From contig CP136064.1 in NCBI GenBank assembly GCA_032622095.1, positions 262,361,863 through 262,425,862 on the forward strand: a DNA stretch of 64,000 bases, given 5' to 3'. A program made the translations under genes and the position numbers. How positions within the stretch are numbered: the stretch's first letter is position 1; every line of letters starts with the position of its first letter. The DNA comes from Siphonodentalium dalli. Taxonomy: Eukaryota > Mollusca > Scaphopoda > Gadilida > Siphonodentaliidae. The notes under the pieces are model-generated. The model made no database searches. It was not told the origin of the DNA and saw only the letters and a program-made list of their open reading frames with translations. Positions 45,901 through 50,727 of this stretch are shown here, piece after piece.

Positions 45901-46282
45901 GGATACATCTACAGCGGACGCTGGTAGCAGCTATATAAATCTGCTACAGCTCCCGGATACATCTACAGCGGACGCTGGTAGTAGCTACATAAATCTGCCA
46001 CAGCCCTCGGATACATATACAGCGGACGCTGATAGCAGTTATATAAATCTGCCGCAACTCCCGGATACATCTACAGCGTACGCTGATAGCAGCTATATAA
46101 ATCAGCCTCAGCTCCCGGATACATCTACAGCGGACGCTGATAGCAGCTATATAAATCAGCCGCAGCTCCCGGATACATCTACAGTGGACGCTGATAGATA
46201 CACAAGTCTATTGCGGCGTTCCATATCAAATGAAATGATCTACACGAGTCTAGTGCCGTCGGGATCACAAACAACTGACTGA
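9342..46282 (+). CDS. Predicted 11-exon receptor: signal peptide, split CTLD with two WSC domains, second CTLD, TM, Tyr-repeat tail
   Basis: Gene-level entry. The exons are 9342-9405, 17446-17637, 18252-18382, 21465-21579, 24287-24408, 30029-30164, 30682-30851, 31571-31751, 36205-36357, 43219-43333 and 45793-46282. They sum to 1869 nt, giving 622 residues plus stop. All ten junctions have AG acceptors and GT donors, and the phases are 1,1,0,1,0,1,0,1,1,2. Every incoming phase matches the outgoing one, which is unlikely by chance. The product should be a type I plasma-membrane receptor with lectin-like and WSC (putative carbohydrate-binding) ectodomains and a phosphotyrosine-type tail. CTLD and WSC are known families; ligand and signalling role are inference. 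Weakest points: the 8-kb first intron (an unrecognised exon could lie in it) and the exact exon 2 acceptor. No transcript evidence is available. Confidence 0.82.
9406..10310. other. Intron 1 start: short repeats, no exon found
   Basis: 9431-9455 is one unit of the 2.2-2.7 kb minisatellite type. 9500-9660 carries several AACCGTTTAA / GACCGTT copies in both orientations. The remainder shows nothing recognisable. Confidence 0.4.
10312..10806. mobile_element. MITE-like element with GCGATATT/GCGCGC repeats
   Basis: Left end AGAAGTGGTATTTTAAGGCG and right end GCGCTTAATATACCACTTAT are imperfect inverted repeats. The inside has many copies of GCGATATTGAGCGC, GCGCAAAATATTGC and similar. A related end occurs at 26570-26640 (ATATACCACTTCTTCTTACT). 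No ORF. Class unassigned. Confidence 0.55.
11390..11880. repeat. Dispersed repeat with internal duplication, related to 29270-29560
   Basis: A block containing TGTCACAATTTAGTGGAAAA, CAACGATTAAGCCGGTT and a GGAACCGA..TCAGAC segment occurs at 11586-11700 and again at 11737-11850. The preceding TTGACATC.AAGC and GTGTCAGTA sequences recur at 29300-29345. Confidence 0.55.
12070..15613 (+). mobile_element. LINE A (+): RT fragment, interrupted, with zinc knuckle and ATTGG tail
   Basis: 12070-12577 carries an RT fragment with LYADDTVLSS and later a LNGQDVEIV..YKYL block. The reading stops at LTYRSE near 12576. It resumes after the nested LINE B at about 14480 with ENLHNIEKLERWFLKFAL and a VYGETG motif, a usual C-terminal pattern in such LINEs. 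A zinc knuckle-like CHLC..SPGDEY lies near 15020-15050. The sequence ends with an ATTGG microsatellite at 15594-15613, typical of a CR1/L2/RTE-type 3' tail. Many stops; dead. It lies in intron 1 of the receptor. Confidence 0.75.
12578..14480 (-). mobile_element. LINE B (-): CR1/L2-like RT, nested inside LINE A
   Basis: Minus-strand RT in several frames. 14131-14499 shows DPSKATGLD and SILNLASKI, then HQSGFRAGFSTESTL. 13968-14195 has NLKKAFDTVSH. 13542-13931 has the catalytic LCADDS and KYLGACLD. 12977-13255 is the C-terminal region. The 3' end is near 12578 with a GATA-type microsatellite (TAGATAGATAGATC on the + strand). It is 5'-truncated at about 14480. Frameshifts and stops show it is inactive. 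Confidence 0.85.
15720..16750. repeat. Tandem repeat with inverted counterpart
   Basis: 15720-15990 has about three direct units with CTCTGGTAAAAGCCA, CCCACGTA, GACATACCCTTGTAAATT and AAAGTCAGGTTAAC. 16575-16745 carries the same unit inverted (AGAGTATGTCC, CATGGCTTTTACCAGA, TTTACCTGACT). The ORF at 16505-16753 is therefore repeat, not an exon. 17060-17110 has more CTCTGGTAAAATTA copies. Confidence 0.7.
16861..17000 (+). other. Weak exon candidate in intron 1
   Basis: After a T-rich acceptor (TTTGTTTGTTAG) an open stretch encodes NNST, then RCHTQNITEWG, and VYTLCNHMCDS before a CAG|GTAGCC donor. It has four cysteines and two sequons and looks extracellular. It enters in phase 0 and leaves in phase 1, so it cannot follow exon 1 directly. 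I left it out of the model. Confidence 0.2.
17446..17637 (+). CDS. Exon 2: first half of C-type lectin-like domain 1
   Basis: Encodes residues 23-85 (codon 22 is split). Visible CTLD marks: HET-x3-W helix start (W34), ANITC with Cys41, GGRLA (residues 45-49), VWLGG (W71; the family WIGL motif) and TGWKW (W81, W83). N38 is in an NIT glycosylation sequon. The acceptor chosen is ATTTTAG at 17445; an alternative AG at 17472 would remove nine in-frame codons. The donor CGTG|GTGAGT leaves phase 1. The second half of this fold is not in the next exon: two WSC domains intervene, and the completing half is exon 7. The first Cys-containing strand of long-form CTLDs is absent, as it also is in CTLD2. 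Confidence 0.85.
17638..18251. other. Intron 2, no exon found
   Basis: I searched here for the missing second half of CTLD1. No frame gives the W/C pattern; it is found in exon 7. Confidence 0.5.
18252..18382 (+). CDS. Exon 3: first half of WSC domain 1
   Basis: Encodes residues 87-129, entered in phase 1 (split codon 86 reads Glu) and left in phase 0 at ATCAAA|GTGAGT. The acceptor TTGTTTTCAG is strong. The peptide has the WSC opening: AGCF (Cys96), then CIQHC (Cys116, Cys120), then YKYIGIK, matching the family pattern GCY...C..xC......Y.GL. It pairs with exon 4 to make one WSC domain with the same internal splice position as WSC2, which supports both models. WSC domains occur in cell-surface sensors and are thought to bind glycans; ligand unknown. 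Confidence 0.85.
18780..19400. repeat. Repeat cluster, two direct copies and one inverted
   Basis: Sequences around TGGACCATTTCTGAGGACGG, TTCGGCAAGTTTG and GTTGGCCTGTCCCA recur. The 19260-19390 copy is inverted relative to 18780-18930 and 19100-19250. Overlapping ORFs on the minus strand are products of the repeat. Confidence 0.5.
19401..20090. other. No gene seen (intron 3)
   Basis: AT-rich, no recognised repeat or exon. Confidence 0.5.
20095..21340. repeat. Direct duplication, 20095-20560 and 21005-21340
   Basis: Shared landmarks in order: a TATGACATC or TGTTACATC site followed by CTGAAG.TCATGAGAGG, TTATTCTTCATT.TAAT, GTTATA.CAT, TTA.GACAC.AAT, and ATAAGCTATTTTGGTGAT. Copies are well diverged. 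No coding potential. Confidence 0.55.
21465..21579 (+). CDS. Exon 4: second half of WSC domain 1, cysteine-poor
   Basis: Encodes residues 130-167, entered in phase 0 after TTCAACAG and left in phase 1 at CGTT|GTGAGT. It carries CVC (Cys135, Cys137), matching the family CYC/CFC, and Cys152. The usual later C-x3-C and C-G-G elements, present in WSC2, are missing. WSC1 thus has six cysteines and lacks two, which suggests a relaxed or altered fold. The end (YTIVLTKR) matches WSC2's ending LAIYRRN, so the domain is complete in length. Confidence 0.85.
21830..22520. other. No gene seen (intron 4)
   Basis: No domain-bearing ORF and no clear repeat apart from ATATATACATGG twice near 22410-22440. Confidence 0.5.
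22530..23065. repeat. Inverted repeat pair around 0.4 kb
   Basis: 22532-22582 and 23000-23060 are inverted copies containing ACCACTATAATAGTGG, GAATTC and GGATGTGCCTGACCTG. The right arm has the palindromic ACCACTATAATAGTGG twice. A MITE is likely; target duplication not found. Confidence 0.5.
23540..24260 (+). mobile_element. L1/Tx1-like LINE fragment in intron 4
   Basis: 23548-23898 reads a GC-F-x-R-R-x-D opening (decayed GCRQGDP), AILVRNN, then QYADYTTLLLDGS where the catalytic YADD has become YADY, then SGLRAEPEKCQ..WIGT. Further decay includes LLTPLG-like LLVIII. The last recognisable part (DEPEYINPY) ends near 24260, close to the exon 5 acceptor at 24286. It is the same family as 6640-8312. 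Confidence 0.8.
24287..24408 (+). CDS. Exon 5: first half of WSC domain 2
   Basis: Encodes residues 169-208; split codon 168 reads Tyr. The acceptor is CTAATCTACAG and the donor CTTCAG|GTAGGT, phase 0. The peptide opens YQGCY (Cys177), continues with a D/A-rich loop, then KCQMMC (Cys195, Cys199) and FIGLQ, a close match to the WSC consensus first half. A decayed L1-like LINE fragment ends within about 50 bases of the acceptor, so part of the acceptor's upstream sequence may be LINE-derived. Confidence 0.9.
24590..25080. repeat. Dispersed repeat with ATCACCAAACTTCAT core, two tandem copies, and an AT microsatellite
   Basis: 24650-24800 has GGCACGCCCTGCAGGCCACA, TCCGATCATCACCAAACTTC and ACATGGGAGCCA. 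24955-25080 is a second copy (TCTGATCGTAACCAAACTAC, ACATCTAGATGGC). Between them, 24890-24950 is an (AT)n run. An inverted copy is at 62990-63270. Such units are common in invertebrate genomes; the ORFs over them are not genes. Confidence 0.7.
25081..26560. other. No gene seen (intron 5)
   Basis: Two diverged copies of an ATGGTGTCAAATCGGTCAG-type segment occur near 26043 and 26222. Nothing else recognised. Confidence 0.5.
26570..26830. repeat. Dispersed repeats related to 10312-10806 and 3856-4000
   Basis: 26570-26640 resembles the right end of the 10.3-10.8 kb MITE-like element. 26648-26830 matches 3870-4000 in the same orientation. The same junction of two families may mark a larger shared element. 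Confidence 0.5.
26950..27185 (+). repeat. Minisatellite, ~28-bp units
   Basis: About 7-8 units of GGAGTACCTATATTTAGGTT followed by TTCT or similar, recurring every 27-29 bases. Confidence 0.85.
27560..28800. repeat. Compound array of ~250-310-bp blocks carrying palindromic TTTGCGATAAATCGCAAA motifs
   Basis: A spacer block (TATAAATCAGACATC, TTAAACAGGTCTGGGTGA, CGATCTATAATAG, ending GCACTAATGGGCTT) recurs near 27590, 27835, 28150, 28270 and 28615. Between the spacers are runs of a ~20-base near-palindrome, GCGATAAATCGCAAA or its relatives, in both senses. ORFs across it are artefacts. Confidence 0.75.
29270..29560. repeat. Dispersed repeat related to 11390-11720
   Basis: Shared order: TTGTTGACATC.AAGC, TTATTCTCGTGTCAGTA, CCAACAGCACTG, then AATATCAACATCGACCGG near 29435. 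Diverged copy. Confidence 0.45.
30029..30164 (+). CDS. Exon 6: second half of WSC domain 2
   Basis: Encodes residues 209-253, entered in phase 0 after CTACATGCAG and left in phase 1 at AAACA|GTAAGT. It contains GVSCYCY (Cys212, Cys214), HACNIPC (Cys228, Cys232) and SCGG (Cys240), then LAIYRRN. With exon 5 it gives the full eight-cysteine WSC pattern. The donor is also the first unit boundary of a 61-bp minisatellite that repeats donor-like sites downstream. Confidence 0.9.
30162..30432 (+). repeat. 61-bp minisatellite starting at the exon 6 donor
   Basis: The motif AACAGTA (exon 6 end plus donor) recurs at 30161, 30222, 30283, 30344 and, as AATAGTA, at 30405: exactly 61 bases each time. The unit includes TAGATCGTTAATATTGGGCA and a GTGAGATTCATGTTTGTGGG block. 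Two of the four downstream copies keep AGTAAGT. Confidence 0.95.
30682..30851 (+). CDS. Exon 7: second half of C-type lectin-like domain 1
   Basis: Encodes residues 255-310; split codon 254 reads Ile after WSC2, or would read Val if exon 2 were spliced directly here. Features: GWGQGQPL (the family W..GQP/GEP region), NCACV (Cys271, Cys273), INW (W285), SAC (Cys290) and LALC (Cys298). This is the completing half of the fold begun in exon 2. Cys41 would pair with Cys298, and Cys271 or Cys273 with Cys290. The EPN/WND calcium-sugar residues are not kept (QPL, WKT). The acceptor TTGTCTTTACAG is strong; the donor CCACAG|GTTAAT is weaker, phase 0. Confidence 0.85.
30900..31570. other. Intron 7, no further exon
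   Basis: Open stretches (for example 31057-31269) show no domain or splice-compatible pattern. Confidence 0.45.
31571..31751 (+). CDS. Exon 8: first half of C-type lectin-like domain 2
   Basis: Encodes residues 311-370, phase 0 in, phase 1 out at AATG|GTGAGA. It shows NWTSSIRVC (W321, Cys328), the KGSGWIL strand, CYWIGL (Cys355, WIGL at 357-360) and YIW. N320 (NWT) and N363 (NYS) are glycosylation sequons. Like CTLD1 it lacks the extra N-terminal cysteine strand. The internal splice point is equivalent to the end of exon 2, showing that the two CTLDs share intron placement. Confidence 0.85.
31752..32480. other. Intron 8 start
   Basis: 32170-32275 holds an imperfect inverted repeat (AACTGTTCTGAGCAGCGTAC against GTACGCTACTCAGAAATGTT). 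No exon seen. Confidence 0.45.
32530..35180 (+). mobile_element. LINE C (+): CR1/Jockey-like RT, interrupted by a MITE
   Basis: Pieces in order: 32900-33115 (NNLQYNLTPADSTKYFWKMV, then INRTKSGSLPLL, the linker after the endonuclease); 33343-33666 (VIPI..K.NYRPI region and a GVPKG end, the usual GVPQGS); 33736-34053 (MYADHNCL, the catalytic YADD changed to YADH, then WLVKFN..NTKSMTF); 34764-34985 (C-terminal part ending in CRCCHP). 34147-34427 is a MITE insertion. Stops and frameshifts throughout. It fills much of intron 8. Confidence 0.85.
34147..34427. mobile_element. MITE with GTCGCCTCG ends, inserted into LINE C
   Basis: A 281-bp element. Its ends GTCGCCTCG and CGAGGCGAC are perfect inverted repeats, followed inward by TATATAAGAGAATGCATTGG and its inverted partner. 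The same GAGAATGCATTGG module occurs in the 3393-3851 piggyBac-like MITE and at 42.4-43.05 kb. It separates the LINE reading MDYADGV from the rest. Confidence 0.75.
36205..36357 (+). CDS. Exon 9: second half of C-type lectin-like domain 2
   Basis: Encodes residues 372-421; split codon 371 reads Gly. It contains EANCLIL (Cys390), HDAACTEHHTFLCE (Cys408, Cys416), the normal closing strands of a CTLD. N396 (NST) is a sequon. The EPN and WND motifs of calcium-dependent sugar binders are absent, so binding, if any, is likely non-canonical. The acceptor is TTTTACTGCACAG and the donor CAAG|GTGAGC, phase 1. Intron 8 before it holds a LINE with a MITE inside it. Confidence 0.85.
36420..37230. other. 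Intron 9 start, no exon found
   Basis: 36440-36495 has three to four ~20-bp units of CACATGATTTATCTTCCA. The rest shows no gene. Confidence 0.45.
37520..37860 (-). mobile_element. LINE fragment (CR1/L2-like C-terminus)
   Basis: The minus-strand ORF 37846-37520 reads VTAGDRAFSVASPFLWNKLP, then SLKMFTSKYKTHLFQ, the standard C-terminal end of CR1/L2-type RTs. It is 5'-truncated at about 37860; the 3'UTR extends left into 37.2-37.5 kb. Confidence 0.85.
38364..38466. repeat. Hairpin-forming inverted repeat
   Basis: Arms of about 30 bases (AGAACCGCCAC...CTCGT against ACGAG.AGGTGGCGGTTCT) with a ~40-base loop. It sits directly outside the left arm of the 38.46-41.1 kb element. Confidence 0.75.
38464..41105. 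mobile_element. Element with ~440-bp terminal inverted repeats (foldback-like)
   Basis: 38464-38905 and 40655-41105 are inverted copies of each other. Outer ends share AAACCGTACAAACACATAAT; inner parts share GAATACACCCGAGCCAAGGT. Both arms, read in the same sense, encode a similar peptide with CEYTRAKV, FVANITVFP, NRCC.CV and TFEEG.FARKLFS. I do not recognise it. The right arm has a ~20-bp insertion that shifts its frame. The core (38.9-40.65 kb) has no convincing gene. The conserved peptide could be a gene fragment carried by the arms. Confidence 0.65.
41822..42065. repeat. Diverged repeat, inverted partner at 57240-57475
   Basis: Shared blocks when 57.2-57.5 kb is inverted: GGCCGG.TTCGTCAT, GTTTAAACCTC.GAGTTTAA, CTGGTTTAA, GTCCAG.CAAAC.GGGT, GCAATCAAACTAC and AGGCCGATA.AATGGTTAT. 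It lies in intron 9. Confidence 0.65.
42383..43045. mobile_element. MITE (GAGAATGCATTGG family) split by a 489-bp insertion
   Basis: 42383-42511 and 43001-43045 together read as one MITE of the type at 3393-3851, across GCGACCTATGGTCGACTCGC. The insertion 42512-43000 separates them and ACCTATG stands on both sides (42505-42511, 43001-43007), a 7-bp target duplication. The inserted sequence has no visible inverted termini and no long ORF. Confidence 0.75.
43219..43333 (+). CDS. Exon 10: stalk and transmembrane helix
   Basis: Encodes residues 423-459; split codons give Gly422 and Met460. First a short Ser/Thr/Asp-rich stalk (PSTSGTNSSKDDSADTT, N429 sequon), then VIILGVVVGFLLAAAICSAC, continued by MYILW in exon 11, for about 23-25 hydrophobic residues, followed by QRR as stop-transfer. 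Acceptor ATCTTTACAG, donor CAT|GTAAGT, phase 2. This is a textbook type I membrane anchor and joins the lectin exons to the tail exon in frame. Confidence 0.88.
43334..44400. other. Intron 10 first part
   Basis: 44222-44345 has a ~70-bp direct duplication (TATGACTATCTGCTGTTA.CAGG). The ORFs at 43884-44398 overlap in several frames and show no domain. 44440-44560 resembles the CGGTCTGTCTGACG...CCGATTGTAAACAAATTTGG class of dispersed repeat. Confidence 0.45.
44857..45080 (+). repeat. Minisatellite, ~36-bp units, 6-7 copies
   Basis: Units of AACCATCACTCAGACATACA followed by GGTGA.AGTATTAA or similar. Confidence 0.9.
45481..45660 (+). repeat. Minisatellite, 48-50-bp units, 4 copies
   Basis: Units start at 45481, 45531, 45579 and 45629 with TGTGAACACGAGATGTGTTT, then TGATATTAATACATCC. 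It lies 130 bases upstream of the exon 11 acceptor. Confidence 0.9.
45793..46282 (+). CDS. Exon 11: cytoplasmic tail with tandem YIN repeats and an ITAM-like end
   Basis: Encodes residues 461-622 and stop TGA at 46280-46282; acceptor CTGATTTCAG. After YILWQRRS comes SHYYSSV, then six 18-residue repeats (residues 487-594). Five contain SSYIN at Tyr507, 525, 543, 561 and 579. Three read YINL, which fits the ITIM form S-x-Y-x-x-L; two read YINQ. Tyr-x-Asn is the known Grb2 SH2 ligand. The end is YTSLLRRSISNEMIYTSL (Tyr596, Tyr610), two YxxL motifs ten residues apart, within the 6-12 spacing of ITAMs. The tail is rich in Pro, Asp and Thr between motifs and has no enzyme domain. Signalling by phosphotyrosine is inferred from motifs only. 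Confidence 0.88.
45872..46195 (+). repeat. 54-bp in-frame coding minisatellite, 6 units
   Basis: Units are 45872-45925, 45926-45979, 45980-46033, 46034-46087, 46088-46141 and 46142-46195, each exactly 54 bases (18 codons), so copy changes keep frame. The consensus peptide is SSYINLPQLPDTSTADAD. The first unit is degenerate: EHHIK stands where SSYIN should, with CAT (His) for TAT (Tyr). Units 4 and 5 are nearly identical, which suggests recent duplication. Confidence 0.95.
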
Positions 46283-46823
46283 ACAATACCATAGCATCAA
46301 GGTGTGCATGCAGCTATGCAACTATATCGACTTTGTTTTAATTTACAGGTGTTCAATTTTTACTAATATTTCACTAAGATCTGGCTTTAATCATCCATAT
46401 TACTTGACAACGGACTTACAAACTAACAGTTGGAATATATGAATGTGAATTTGCTTTCACACGTCAGCCATAGCCAGTTATGGCAAAAGAAGCCCAACAA
46501 GCCACGCCCCATGATTGTGGTTTTAATGTCGCCTTTGACAGCTATTTATGCAGAACCATGTCGTGGAGTTGGCTAAGGAGAGCATTTCTGTCTGTTTGTC
46601 AATGTTAATGGACACAATGAATATCAATTTTACTAGACACACGATACAAACGTTCGTGCCGATTAAACCAGCAAGTAGGGCATCAAGTTTGCTAGTATAT
46701 TGGTAAATTATTTAAGAAATAATCCCGGTTTCCAATTTTAAATTTAATACACAGTTTAAAGACGTCACATTGGAACAGAAGGCTGTTGCAACGTGGTAAT
46801 TTAAGTTTGATTGCGAGAATAAA
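46283..46823 (+). other. Probable 3'UTR with possible poly(A) signal
   Basis: Non-coding sequence follows the stop. The first AATAAA I see on this strand is at 46818-46823. Whether it is used is unknown. Confidence 0.35.
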
Positions 46824-48600
46824 TAAGCAAACTGCATGTACTCTAATGGGTTTAATGGGAAATTTGCTGAATTTTTATCGACATCAAAATCAATGACCAC
46901 GCTGAATCCGCCGTCAATTACTTATATTTATATACTTTAATCCATTAAGCATTATGATTGTTTTATATTAAATTGTTTTTTTTTAGTAATTCTCTTCAGA
47001 TCGTATAATGATAGGTTGTGTTAACTCGCGTAAACAGAAACACAATAAATAGTATAAAAGAAAGAACTTTATAACAGAAAGTCAACCCTTAGTATTTTGC
47101 TGGATTGTGAAAGAATAGTTAATTGGCCCTCATTTTGCTGGTTAAATGGTACGAATCGGTTCACGGAAAGAGAAGTAATGCTGTTTCGAAACAGAGTACC
47201 AGTGCGACGAAATGTTCAGTTTACCATATGTGTATATTGTAAACGGAACAGTTCGTCGCACTGGTGATGGATAATAAATTTACAACACAGCATTCTGTCA
47301 TAATAATAAGCAAATTATTGTGCAGTTGTGGCCATATTCATATTTTTAGATGGGCCGATACAGACTTTAACAGGATATATTTAAAACACACTGCATAATC
47401 TAGACTATGAACACAACTAGGATATGCGAGCAGTCTATTATCTTAAACAACGACTGTCAATTAAATCAAACATCTTTCATTGCATATCTTAGTCTTTGGC
47501 AGCCATTTGCAGAACTATATTGTTTTTATTGTGTGAAGGACAACAACATGAAACAACATAGCTATTATTCAACCCGCACATTTTCAATAATCTGATATTA
47601 TTCAACTCGCACATTTTCAATAATACTGATTCATCTTTCAGACATTATATAGTTTTATGGTAATGTTTCCTTAAAATAATCATAGTCCTGAAAATAGCTG
47701 CCAAAAGACTAATATATGCAATGAATAATGCTTTATTTAGATGATTTCTTTTCACACAGACATAATGATTTCAGAGGGTAGACTGAGCGCATACCCTAGT
47801 TGAGTTCCTAGTATAGATAAGTCATTGTGTCTTTTGCAAATATTTCCTGTCAGACTCTCCTTCGATCTACTTACAATAATCTGGGTTTTTTTTAAAACCC
47901 ATTGTTGTTACATGGTTGGGAAATGCATCTCAGATTGTGAGGGTAAAGAATGTTGTTATAGTACTATAGCATACACGGATTATAAGGGATAATTAATTTT
48001 TCCTTCAAATTGATAGTTTGAAATTGATATTCTTTGAAAATTCACGAATGGGGCGCCTTCTTAAGCAAATAGTGTGCATATCTGTAGGAGAGGTTACATC
48101 CATACAAAATCAGAAATGGTCGTCACGTTGAGATTGCTTCTCTCTGCCTGGTTTTTTCTCAACTTCAAACTCTTGGCAGCAGAACCTCGTTGAAGTTTTA
48201 ATCCACAATTCGATTTTATCTTACTGTTCTGGATTTCCGGGCCTGTAAATGTCTTAGTTGACCATTTGCAGTCATGTTTTACAACTACGTAATATAACTT
48301 TATTTTTTAGCTATGTTATTGCTGCCGATAATCATGTCCTGAAACAGTCGAGAGAATCAAGGTTGCCACTCCTAATTCATTAGGAGCTAGTTGATTCCCT
48401 TAGTTAGCAACCCTACGTGTATTGGCTTCACTACAGGAAACACAACTTTTCAAAATCCAGCAAACAAATTGACACACAGATTACCCCCATTCATAATATA
48501 ATATATTTGCTAGTATCAAATATCTTAATTTAATAGAGGAATTTTAATCAATGTATGTGTTAAACCATTCACTCCAGTACTTTTAGTGTAGTCGTTGAAG
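46824..48600. other. Intergenic; two small features only
   Basis: 47198-47265 is a hairpin (ACCAGTGCGACGAA..GTT against AAC.GTTCGTCGCACTGGT). 47567-47628 is a two-copy ~33-bp repeat (TATTATTCAACTCGCACATT). No gene seen. Confidence 0.5.
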
Positions 48601-48613
48601 CAGAATTTGGGGA

Positions 48614-50727
48614 TCAACCCGGAATAAATTGGATACAAGCTGATTTTGGTGTCATTCGACGCGGAAAAGCCTCAGGAACAACATATCCAAAATCCGCAAA
48701 AATCCGCTGTGGGGAAACTTTGTTATCCAAGATGGCGTCCAACATGGTTGTCTATACTGCATCAGTTCTCGAAACAAGTCATTATACGATATAGTGTGGC
48801 ATCGGAATTACGCCGTTATACCAGTTTGTGTTAAATTATAGCACGGGAGCGAATAGAGTGACACGCACATAAAATCATAGAATCGTGGCCATGAAATGGC
48901 TGTCAAAATGGCCACAACTGCAAGCAATACAACAAAGAAAGCAACATATTGGATAACCACATATGAGTGAAAATATGTATTGATAATACACAAGTCGGTT
49001 GTTGAATATCTTTAAAGGTACACACATCATTAAACAGATCCATCTGAAGGATTTATTGGCCACTGTACCGCAAGTCAAACCCCAATGATTTGCGTCTTTA
49101 AAGTTTGGGTGTTCTGCTTATCCAACATCCAATTGTCGGGCCAAAAATAATATCTGACATGCAACACACGAACTAATGTTTCACCTCACAGTTCATGGTA
49201 GTTTCATTCGGCATGATGATTAATTTTTGAATGTAACGCCGAAATTTAAGTGCACACTCTAGTGGTCTAAATGTTAGTTATATTTCCGGAATTGTCAACA
49301 CTCCCGGTGATATTAAACAATACATATTTGTAGCAATGCTTATTATACTGTAAAGAAACACTCATATCTTCAATAGATTAGCACCGCGTCTCACCAGATC
49401 AAAGAGACGGTACAACACACATTGTATGTAAGACTAATTTTCATGCTGCTAACAAACCGTGTTCTTAGTAGACAATTTTGTTCAAATTACTTCAATCACA
49501 ACTTTACAACTGGAATATGCAGCTACGCAATGCACACTATTAGTTTTCAGTATATTTTTGTTTGAGAATATCTTACCATTACCACCCACATAATCATGCT
49601 AAATATCGAGTGATCACCGTTTAAGATGTTATTTCAACGTTAACCATTCACGCAATAGTATTAGTTGTGGTTCTGTGTGTAGCAGCTATGTGTAACATTA
49701 GGGAGAAGGAGTAAACGTGGTGATGCGGTTGAAGAAAACGTAGTAAGTTTCGCGTAGATGTGGCCTTGGTGAATTCAACCAAATATACTTTCCAGGTATA
49801 AACACAGTCTTTGTCACAGAGTATGTAGGCAATTTTGGTCAAGTTTAGAATTTATTGACGATAGTCTATGGTACTCATTCGTGTTTTAATAAATTTAGTT
49901 CATGGTATACCACCATGCATTCTTGTGATAAAAGCCAAATATTCGTGTTTTATCACTTGATCTGAGGCAACTATGACCACTATTTTGAGACACGGACAAT
50001 GGAATATACGCATTTTACCCAGTACTATATGAATATCTTTCATACCGTTTTATATCAGTTAATTTTTTAATGTTTCATGCTGTAGATATCAAAATAAATG
50101 ATGATCGGTCACATTCGTGAGACTGCTCGGAGTACACATTTTTTTTGCTTCTAGAAAAATGTCTCATAGTCAATACATCTCTACTAAATCCCATTTAGCT
50201 GTTTAATTACATATATATCACACGATTCAAGATAAGCAGTACAGAAAAAACTGCGTTATGTTTCCGTTTCTGGGCGTACAAAAGTCAAGATTTAGCCGTT
50301 TCATAAGACCCTGGTTTCGTACATCTCTAATCAAAAGTTTCTCTTATACTCTGCAATCATTCTTCCTTGCATAATTCGAGAGTTTGTTCACTCGTATATG
50401 ACTAGCTCTTCAATTTTGCACAACATGTAAATTTCATTCGATTTTGTCCATTTTGGCGGCCATTTTGGGAAATACATTCTACAGATATGGTTTACGACAA
50501 AGCATTGTTTGTATATATTTCAATTTATTACGAATTTGGCATTAATTGGAGCACCTACCGCAGAAATTCAGTATTTTGCGATAACAACAGACATTATGGA
50601 CGCCATCTTGGATCCTGAATTTTCCCATGAGCGGATTTTTGCGGATTTTGGATATGTTGTTCCTGGTGTTTTTCCGCGTCGAATAACACAAACATCAGCT
50701 TGTATCCAATTTATTCCGGGTTCAACT
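48614..50727. repeat. Inverted repeat pair, ~128 bp arms, 1.85 kb apart
   Basis: 48614-48741 and 50598-50727 are inverted copies: CCGGAATAAATTGGATACAA, CAGCTTGTATCC in the partner, TATCCAAAATCCGCAAAAAT and CCAAGATGGCGTCC. The core has no recognised gene. ORFs at 48646-48834 and 50509-50754 run over the arms and are not credible. Confidence 0.65.
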
